A DNA stretch of 64,000 nt from Sorghum bicolor. Taxonomy: Eukaryota; Streptophyta; Magnoliopsida; Poales; Poaceae. The stretch spans positions 16,902,641 to 16,966,640 of the forward strand of contig NC_012878.2 of NCBI RefSeq assembly GCF_000003195.3. Reading direction: 5' to 3'. The notes below the pieces were generated by a model that was given only the letters and a program-made list of their open reading frames with translations, had not been told where the DNA came from and did no database searches. Positions 56,073 through 64,000 of this stretch are shown in pieces. A program made the translations under genes and the position numbers. Position 1 is the first letter of the stretch. Every line of letters begins with the position of its first letter.

Positions 56073-58419
56073 CCCATCAGTATTATCCATCCTCCCCAAG
56101 CTCAAGTCGAAGATCACAATGCCAAACAAAAATCTAGCACCCGAGCCAGCATCCTCGGGATTTTAGGCGTGTGTGCAGAGTCAACATACTCTATAAAGAC
56201 CACTATACCGCTCCATGTTTTCTTTTCCAACCTATGTGGAGTCGCTCTTGAATCATGCTCGTGGCATCGGTCTAACCCTAGTCGCTGCCATTGTTTCTCG
56301 CCCCATCAATAGGTTGCTTCAGCGCCTTTGTACCTGTCGTGCTTTGTGTCAATTTAGCGAAGCCGCTGAATCCCTTGTCTTCGTTTTTCTTCCTCTAGGC
56401 ACATCACTAATCCTCGCAGGACTTTGCAGGAGCTTGCTATCCCCGTCCTGAGCCTTTTGTCGTCTCTATCTGCTCCCCATCGTTGAGATCAACCTAGGTG
56501 AGTTTTCCCTAGGCCCTCTAACTCGATGTGCTTTCCATGCGTCAATTCATGGCCTGTAGGCCTAGTTCCTGTGCTCATCGGGAACCTTCTTCACTGCCGA
56601 CAATGGAGCCACTGCTGCTCTGAAAAGTTCTGGCTTGCTACTTCCCTCTCTTCCCCTCAAATGTAATTGCAATCGTACCCCTTCGTGGCCATTTTTCTAA
56701 AGAGTTCCTCCTTTTCTTCGATATCTAGCCCGCAGTCCATGGCCAGGTGTAAACATAATTTTTGATTTATTTTTTAATCTGAAAATAGTTTCCGTTAAAT
56801 ACAAAACTACCATTCAATTCATCTTTCTATTTTCAATCCATTTTTAGTGATTTTTGCGTCTTTGTGTTTGTGGCAATGTGTAGAATATGTTCATGAGCTT
56901 TTCAACTTGTTTTCCATTGTTGTTGTATTGTTCTAATTATATTCATTGTTTGCTATGCATGATTAGCTCTAAATGCTTATGTGGTGGTATAATTGTGATC
57001 GAGTATAAATGGTGAGCAATTCATTGGTGATCAAGAGCAATACTTTGACGAGCAGTACTAGCAGGAGTTCATTGATCAAGGCAAGTATAGCATGGGCTTT
57101 CCTTGTTGTTCTCACCAATTAAATTAATTAGTCATATGCATGTGTCAATTTGATACCATAAGGACCTTCTAGTTTTTGTTACATTATACGTTGATTACTG
57201 ACGGAATATACCTGCATATGGGTAGTTTGGTATCGCTCAATTTAGTTATACATGCTCAGAATGATGAATAATGGTTAGCAACAAATGCTATAACTTGTTT
57301 TTGTAGCATCTTAAACATAGGGCGAGAGACTTCCTAGGTTTCTGCTTGATGATCTTGGTCCTACCCAAGGACTTATCTATCGCCAAAATCTAGGACTTAG
57401 ACTACACCAGGAGTGACAGATGGCTCTGGCTTTAGCTCAATAATAGAATCATTTCTAGCTTGTTAGTGGTTACCGAAAGTAATAGAATGGGTGTATTCCA
57501 GTTTAGGTGTAGTGCGGTGTCTGTCCTTAAGTGTATAGCTTGCGTAGGATGTGCCTTTGAAAAGGGGAGCTCTGCTTGCTCACGATGTGCCTTTGAAATG
57601 GGGAGCTCTACAATCACAGGCCACGAAAACTTAGTGGGCACTAACTTGTCATGAAAACCTTTAAAATGCTTCACAGTGAACCCTGCCGACCTTCATTAGA
57701 AGTAGGTCAAGAGATTAGCTATCTTGGGCGAAAGGGTAAATCACGATTCATAGTGAAAGTCTACAACCTCTTTATAGTGTAAAACTGATGTATCAACCAT
57801 CCTCATGGTCAGGAGTGGCCTGAAAAAATCACAAAATTGAGGATTGTATTTGATGACGATGATTATTTATATATATATGGTGATGACACATTATGAGTTT
57901 GTAATATGATCATGTGGTTTAGTTGGAGTTTAAGCACAACTTTATGCTAAAGTAAGGTTAAAATTGTGACTTATTAAAATTGCTAACCGCAGTATAACCA
58001 GTATCGGCCTTTTGAGCCTCATAACCCCATGTTATTCTTGTTAAGTATGAGATGTACTTGTGCTTATTTATTTTTATTATTTGGATAAAAATCCTCTGTT
58101 GATAACAGATGCCGATAGTGATAAGGACTTTCTCAAGTATTACTAGACTTGTGGTTCCCCGGTCGATATCCATGTGGAGTTTGGAGGCTCTCGTGTAGAG
58201 TAGTTATCTAATCCTTCTGCTTTTATTATGCCAATGGTTTGGAGGCTCTTGTGTAGGGTAGTTATCTAATCCTTCCGCTCTATTGTAATGAAATATTATT
58301 CATGATGTAATAAACACTTATGATGATACTTTGTAACATATCGACTTATGTGGGTGACTGCTCTTTGGGCATATATAAGGTTTATGAACCTTGTTTTATC
58401 CTTAAAATTGGGTGTGACA
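56073..58419 (+). repeat. Old chromovirus-like LTR, 5'-truncated
   Basis: From about 56830 to 58419 it is colinear with 61715-62902 of the LTR at the right edge of the window. Shared blocks include ggctctggctttagctca (57423 and 62109) and ctagcttgttag, and both end at a similar terminus (GGGTGTGACA here, CGGGTATTACA there). Divergence is heavy, with many indels. A TATA box is at 56192-56198. It may be a solo LTR or the remains of an element; its 5' end was replaced by A3. No gene seen. Confidence 0.65.
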
Positions 58420-58580
58420 CGTTATGGTCCCGTCATTATAATTTGCACTTACATCAAGCAACAACTACGTGACCATGATAATTTGATAGCCCATCTTTAT
58501 TCATGATTTCATTCCATTGTTTCCCCATTCACACCAAAGGTGATATTTCTCATTATTTATGCTGAGAAAATAAATGGGAG
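58420..58580 (-). other. 3' flank of the carboxypeptidase gene
   Basis: About 160 bp after the stop codon on the minus strand. Likely 3' untranslated region; no clear polyadenylation signal picked out. Confidence 0.4.
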
Positions 58581-58986
58581 TTACGCGGCAGTTCCATTTT
58601 TAGGCATGGGTTCCCCATTCAAGAAGTGTTGAAACAGCATGAGCGCCTGTCTGGGGCGGTGGAGAGGAACTTCGTGCCCTGCCCCACGGACAGTCACCAA
58701 GGTCAGCCCATTGTACACTTTGCTCCATCCACCAACCTGTTCAAAGCAATCACACAAAGAACAGCACAAGCATCAAGTAAAGGATATATGATAGGCATAT
58801 TGAATTTAGAAATGTGTGCATTGGTTTCACATATATCTATCATCAGGGAGCCAGGTTGAGACAGGGGTGAAGCTCACCTCCTTGATGTCGTCATACCAAG
58901 GATACCAACTAACGACAGTTGGAAGGTCCAAAGCATCAATGGAGTATCTCGTTGCTGTCAAGGGGACTACCGAGTCCGTGTCTCCA
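58581..58986 (-). CDS. Serine carboxypeptidase-like protein, last two exons
   Basis: Minus-strand exon 58986-58878 encodes [19 protein letters not shown] and on to [10 protein letters not shown]. The intron is 58877-58737 (GTGAGC to TTGAACAG), and the final exon 58736-58581 encodes [20 protein letters not shown], then [12 protein letters not shown] and ends at TAA. These hold the catalytic Asp (in GDTD) and His (in GAGHEVP) of the Ser-Asp-His triad of S10 peptidases, plant SCPL group. The Ser-bearing exons (GESYAG region) would lie further right but are not found before the retrotransposon at 59847. Such enzymes are secreted or vacuolar and act as carboxypeptidases or acyltransferases. Both exons are undamaged, so either the gene continues across a transposon-filled intron or this is a recent fragment. 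Confidence 0.88.
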
Positions 58987-59318
58987 CTGGAAATTAAACA
59001 AACCAAATATCACTCGTTCTACTAAAGTTTACTAGATAAGATGATCAGCTGAATCACTGATGGAAATTTAGGATTCTAGTTATAAATTTAGTGCCGATGC
59101 ATTATGCCATCAAGCGTCAACATCTCGTCCCGTCAGAATGCTCTACGCAGCGAAATACAATTTCGATTCGTCTGTAAATGAATTCAAATGCAGTTTTATG
59201 TCACTTTCTGACTAATTCAGTTTCTCGCTAAACGTGATGATGACAAAAGTTGATAGTGACGCTAAGTTCGGTTAAAGGAAAACTTGAGCCTAATTGACCG
59301 AATTTTATTGTTTATGAG
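58987..59318 (-). other. Intron-like sequence upstream of the carboxypeptidase exons
   Basis: Begins with acceptor TTTCCAG at 58993-58987 on the minus strand. AT-rich, no further exon recognised. Confidence 0.5.
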
Positions 59319-59485
59319 CATGGACAGATCTATAGGGGGGCTCTAGCCCCCCTACAGCTGGTGTGTCAATAGAAATATGGGGAGGATGAGGGAGAAGAAG
59401 AGGTGGAGGAAAGAAGAAAAATAGAGAGAGAGGAGAAAGAAGAAGAGACCAGCCCTACTTCAATCATGTTCTGCATCCGCTACTG
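59319..59485. mobile_element. hAT-like miniature element
   Basis: 167 bp flanked by an exact 8-bp duplication TTTATGAG (59311-59318 and 59486-59493). The ends CATGGACAGATC and CATCCGCTACTG are imperfectly inverted. The right end, read backward as CAGTAGCGGATG, resembles the CAGTGGCGGA ends of common grass hAT-type miniature elements. It lies in the carboxypeptidase intron. Confidence 0.65.
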
Positions 59486-59493
59486 TTTATGAG

Positions 59494-59846
59494 TACAAGT
59501 TGGAACAACTCAGCTTTATAATCGGTAGTCTAATTATAGCCTGTTGCTATTCCATGATTTCCGCTCGAGAAAATGACTATCGAGAAGGAGAGTACATACC
59601 CTTTTGGCCTAAAAGGCTGAAACATTTTGTATTTTTATTTATGTTATTTGCATGCGTTAACTTACTACAGTACGTAGCTTACCTTCTTCGATGAGACTAG
59701 GGGCGCGTTTAGTTTATGAAGTCACTCCATATTTCAATAGATGATATATTATAAACTCATTCTTTATATACATATGGTAGTTATTAGCTTGTGAGGAATG
59801 ATGCGGTAATAAATCAACTAATTTTATTAATTTCAGAAACCATATA
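59494..59846. other. Intron or flank, possibly a truncated miniature element
   Basis: No exon recognised. From about 59699 the phrase ggggcgcgtttagtttatg resembles ends of some grass miniature transposons, but the other end is missing, perhaps cut by the LTR at 59847. Confidence 0.3.
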
Positions 59847-62800
59847 TGTAACACCCTAAAAATTATTCCTTTTGAAATATAGATAAAATTATTTAATTTT
59901 GTATTTTTGTGCTCATGAAAATATAGGAAAAATAATATTAAATTAAAATTTATTATAAGGCATAGCAATATTATTATGCATACATGCTGGTGCATATGTT
60001 TTGAAGTGATGCTTGTTGCTCCTTTATGTGTTGATAGTAAGAAAAATATTTAAAATACGTTTAGTAGATCAATCTTCCTTATTTGGCACGTATTTATCTT
60101 TTATCTACAACCAAATTCCTTGTTTCTAAGCTCAAATTTTGATTAGGACCTTCCTAAAATCTTTTCTTTGTCACTCAAAGCACTTCTTTTAGTTCCTCGT
60201 CCATCAAGCAATCTCTACAAACTTTTCGGGAATTTTTCCATCTTCTATTCTCACTTTTCTATGAGCATAAATCTAATTTTTAGATGTCCCAAATTATCTT
60301 ATCATGAGATCCAAATACGTTATTTGAGTTCCTCATATTCCATAATGTCTCTGAGAATTTTTTCCGAATTTTCGGAGCTTTCGGAGTATTTTTCGTGGCT
60401 AAACTACTAATTCTAAACTTTTCTAGAATTATTTTATCAATGAAAATAATTAATTCGAAATTAATAAATCTCTTATTATTTTTCCAACGTCAAAGCCCAT
60501 AATAAATCCCAAAAACCATATAGTTATTTACTAATGGGCTTTAATAATTAATTAGGCCTATTAGTAAAGATGAATGTTGCAAATCAATTAGTACCATATC
60601 GCTAGTTGACGTGGAGGTGTGGAGTTTCTCTACATATATATATACCAACCCCTTAGGCAAAGCACACCAAAAAAAAAACTACCAGATGAGAAGTCTCTAG
60701 TTTGGAAATTTCTAATGTAGTAAAATTATATTTTCTCCTCCTCTCTATATCGCCAATGGCCAATCCCGATGACTACTCAAGCGATCGGTTTGCAGCTCTG
60801 AAGTTTACCTTGCCTGCCTCCGTCCGTCTCCAGCCAGGTCATGCAGAAGTCGGATCTTGATCTTGGCTAGCACCAGGATGCCTCTATATCTACTGAATCT
60901 AGTCTTCCGTACATGCTATTCGTCAATGCTCGATCTCCGTTACCGTGAATCTGCAACCTACTGAAAATCCTATGAAGGTACATGTCCTAGGTACCAGACC
61001 TGAATTTTGCTCTCTAACTTGCCCAGATTGTCTTCTAGTCATCACGTGCCTTTGATTAACCTTTTCTCAACAGAAAAACTAGCTGCATCTATGCGTGACC
61101 TTACTGATGAGCTGCTGGACTGCTCCCAAAACTCCAGAACCCGCCGTCAACTTCCTGGTGTCGAGAGCCATCTAATGCTTGGGACAAAATCTGCCATGGT
61201 CATCATTCGTTATACACTAAGGTTTCTATTGTTTCATTATCTTCGATCCATTCAAGTAACGTTGAGAACATAGTGACATAATTTATGTGTTAATTAGAGT
61301 TAATCGTGTGGTACGTTAGTAAATTTTAGAAATAACATATTTATTTTAATTAATTTCTGTGCAATTGGCTTTCGAATTATAAGAATATAAGCTTAACGTC
61401 TGTCTTCTACATGTCAAATGTTATTTTGATAAAAGGCAATATTAATATATTTTAAATTTGTAATCCAGCCGACTGAGTTCAAAATACGTTTTCTGATATT
61501 TACAAATTTGCCACTGAAACTGTTTTAGCCATAAAATCTTCGTTCTAATTCCGTTTTGACCCATTCAAATTGTGTTAGGTTCATAATAATGAGATCTACA
61601 TGTTAGTAAAATTATTTTACTCAGTTTGAAACTTTTAAATTTCGTGACTTTAATTAATTAATTACTTTTCTATATAAAATCATAGAAAATTCATATCTCC
61701 TTCGTTTTAAATCCGATTTTCGTGATCTTTACGTCTGTGAGATCGTAGCGATGCGTAGAATCATTTTATAAACTTTTTATACTGTTTTTATATGATTGGT
61801 GTACTGTTCTAATTGTAGCTTTGTTTGCTCGTGTATGCTTTCTTCGATTGTTTGTGTGATCGATGATCGAGTTTAGACGGAGAGCAGTTTTGGTGATCAA
61901 GATCAAAGCTTTGGCAACAAGTAAGACCAACAGAACCTAAATGATAAGCAAGAGCATTTGGATCAAGGCAAGTATAGCATTTGGATTTTATTTGTGTGAC
62001 CATGATCGTGTGACTAGATTAATGTTAAGTAATAAATGATAAAAATGACTTTTTAGTCACTTGACGATTTATCTGTAAGTGATAACCGGGACAACAGTGC
62101 AACCATGAGGGCTATAATGGCTCTGGCTTTAGCTCAGTATGAAGACATTTTCTAGCTTGTTAGAGGTTACCCGAAAGGGCGGAGGGGCTGAACCGTTTTG
62201 GGTATAGTGTGGCCTCTGTCTGTATGTGTATAGGCTGCGAGTCATTGTGCCATCGGAAGGGGGGCTCTATATCTGCGCGCAAAGGAAACCTTGCGGCCCT
62301 AACATGTTAGACGAACTTTTGAAAGGCTTCATAGTGATCCCTGCCGACCTTCCTTGGAAGTGGGTTAAGAGGCTGATCACCTCGGGCGAAAGGGTAAATC
62401 TTGACTCATGGGTAAAGATGTGCAACCTCTACAGAGTGTTAAAACTAGTATACTAGCCGTGCTCACGGTCATGAGCGGCCTTGGGGATTCTTGCATCGAC
62501 GATGATGATTCTTGTGTGTTTTATATGTTCATTATTTATTATTTAATGCTCTACATTATTTATGTCACATTGATCATGGGATTGTGGGATCTATACAATC
62601 TAGTTGCTATACTTGTGGAGTTCGACATGGACTCATTCTTGCTATTTCCCCAAACCTCAGGAGAAGTTTAGGCTTGTGATCAACCAGTCAGTTGGATCCT
62701 GTAGAGAGGAGTTAATACCCGGAGTTTGGAGTTGTCTATCCGTTGTTTGCTATCAAAGGTTATCTCTTTTATATTATGTACGTTATATAACTTTTGCATT

Positions 62801-62902
62801 GTCTTTTGATATTACCCCTTATTTGTAGCTATATGTGAGATTTGGCTTCTAAGACTCACATATGGTGCATATCTGGTTTTGTTCTTAAAATCGGGTATTA
62901 CA
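59847..62902 (+). repeat. 5' LTR of a chromovirus-like retrotransposon running off the window
   Basis: 3056 bp from TGTAACACCC to GGGTATTACA, followed by a good initiator-Met primer site. A TATA-like stretch is at about 60631-60645. LTR start and primer match the Tekay/Del group, though it is a different family from element T. Short frames such as 61007-61273 and 62226-62456 have no domain and are treated as chance. Confidence 0.8.
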
Positions 62903-62905
62903 AAG

Positions 62906-62917
62906 TGGTATCAAAGC
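62906..62917 (+). other. Primer binding site, initiator tRNA-Met
   Basis: TGGTATCAAAGC differs from the standard TGGTATCAGAGC at one base and lies three bases after the LTR end. Confidence 0.85.
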
Positions 62918-64000
62918 AATGCTGACTGTAGGACGCAGGCCTAGTTAGAAATCGGTCGTCTTAAGGTTTTGGAATTGTCATAAAATCCTTGCTCTATAAA
63001 CCTTGGTATTTTCATCCATACTACATCCCTATCCTTGCTATTTGTCTCTACCTTGTTGGTTGTTTTAAAAGTACTTGTTCTCACCTTCACTCCTTGATTT
63101 GGTATGCTTTTAGAACCTTTTCTTACCACCTTCTTGCGTCTTTGAAATATAAGTTTTAGGATCTTTACCCTTAACAGGAAGAGAACGATAGTATCGCAAG
63201 TTGAGTCAATGTTTGAAGTATGAAACTTTAATGTCTTGTTGGTTTGTCATTATGCTTATGCTTGATTTGGATCTTTGTAATGAGTGCAATGATCTTGTGG
63301 GATTTCTTCACAATTTCATTAGTTTATAGGCCTAAGGCATAAGGATTAATGAAATAAGTAGTTGGGTTTGGTTATATCTTGTTTCTATCCCCTGCTGATT
63401 TCTGGAGCAGTCTGCGATGATTCTGGAGTATCTCAAGTTTTGATCGTCCAAAGTCTATCAACGTTTTCTGGTAACAACTAGACTTCAAGATCTTTCCCTG
63501 ACCGCAAGAAGCACCCTCATGGCTATTATGGTTTAGAAGTTACAAAAATCACAAGATGATACAAATGTGCTGTCAAGAATCTGGACCAGTTTCGGTTGCT
63601 TACTGTTTAGACATATATAACTATAGAATTTGGAAAAGTGTTCTATAGAAAAGTTGTAGAGTATTTGCTAAGCTTTCCAACGGTATAAGCTGGAACGTAT
63701 TTGGATAAGTAGAACCTGAGATATGATATTTACACCTGGATGTTTCTGTTCTGTTTCAAAATCTGGACAGATCTGGTATTCCCTATTTTCAGATACCTTA
63801 ACGTCAGAATCTAGGAAAAAGTTGTATATGAAAGTTGTAGAGGATTTTCTAAGCTTTTCAAATATATAAGGATCATCTCCAGATGAGTTAAGTAGCTCGG
63901 GATATAACTTCTGGAAGCTGCTGCACCTTTGCTGAGACATTTTCAGGATGGATATTAAGTTTGGTTGTTTTACCTGAGCTTAAAGACAGAACCTAAGGAG
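62918..64000 (+). other. Internal leader of the right-edge retrotransposon
   Basis: About 1.1 kb without a supported gene. It contains an imperfect repeat about 185 bp apart (agttgtagagtatttgctaagc near 63651 and agttgtagaggattttctaagc near 63834). Gag would be expected beyond the window edge. Confidence 0.6.

Noticed and set aside
61007..62671. Short plus-strand frames in the right-edge LTR
   Set aside because: They lie inside an LTR defined by its ends and primer site, and none shows a domain or splice context.

Overview
This is a repeat-dominated stretch of a plant nuclear genome, most likely a grass. The evidence is the set of element families (Tekay-type chromovirus, Athila-type and Tat/RIRE2-type Ty3 elements, large CACTA DNA transposons, a plant-mobile-domain LTR element), primer binding sites matching plant tRNA-Asp and initiator tRNA-Met, plant-style introns, and one recognisable host gene end, a serine carboxypeptidase. 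A 282-base run of N (38114-38395) shows it is a draft assembly. There are no bacterial features, CRISPR arrays, rRNAs or convincing tRNAs.

The window is a nest of insertions. From the right: (a) host DNA with the last two exons of a serine carboxypeptidase gene (58581-58986, minus strand), a small hAT-like element with an 8-bp target duplication (59319-59485), and the 5' LTR, primer site and leader of a chromovirus-like element that runs off the right edge (59847-64000). (b) 56073-58419 is an old LTR related to the one at 59847. It abuts an Athila-like element on the minus strand (52355-56072). (c) That element's protease region is cut at 52354 by the end of a second CACTA transposon (about 51910-52354). 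(d) Next comes a Tat-lineage element on the minus strand (25955-26124 plus 42186 to about 51909). Its gag-pol is decayed and contains a fresh 1738-bp tandem duplication (44223-47698). It also carries a spliced accessory ORF on the opposite strand (42189-43660).

(e) Inside that accessory ORF sits a 16-kb CACTA transposon (26125-42185) with target duplication GGA. It carries a tnp2-type transposase gene (37243-40842, minus), a multi-exon TnpA-like gene (28208-34218, minus), and between them a small three-exon gene on the plus strand (34969-36358) encoding about 170 residues that I do not recognise. The TnpA-like gene is broken by a 2.4-kb LTR element (30437-32839, target duplication ATATG) that carries an intron-containing plant mobile domain ORF.

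(f) The Tat element is also interrupted by a Tekay chromovirus (5164-25954). The 3' LTR of that chromovirus (about 4.47 kb) is split by a complete young Athila-type element without RT or integrase (13732-22951, target duplication CCGCT). The 5' LTR is cut by the 3' end of a RIRE2-like element (3754-5163), which is itself entered by another Athila-like element (1-3753).

Relative ages read by eye agree with the nesting. The two LTRs of the inner Athila-type element differ at about 10 of 1585 positions, whereas the two Tekay LTR ends differ at about 16 of 493. Most in-frame stops in the decayed coding regions are TAG codons explained by C-to-T change at CAG or CTG sites. That is the pattern expected of CHG-methylated, silenced plant transposons. 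The items most worth following up are the unrecognised spliced gene inside the CACTA element, the primer-binding-site mimics near the LTR ends of two Athila-type elements, the dispersed GC palindromes, and the exact 55-bp tandem array at the CACTA end.
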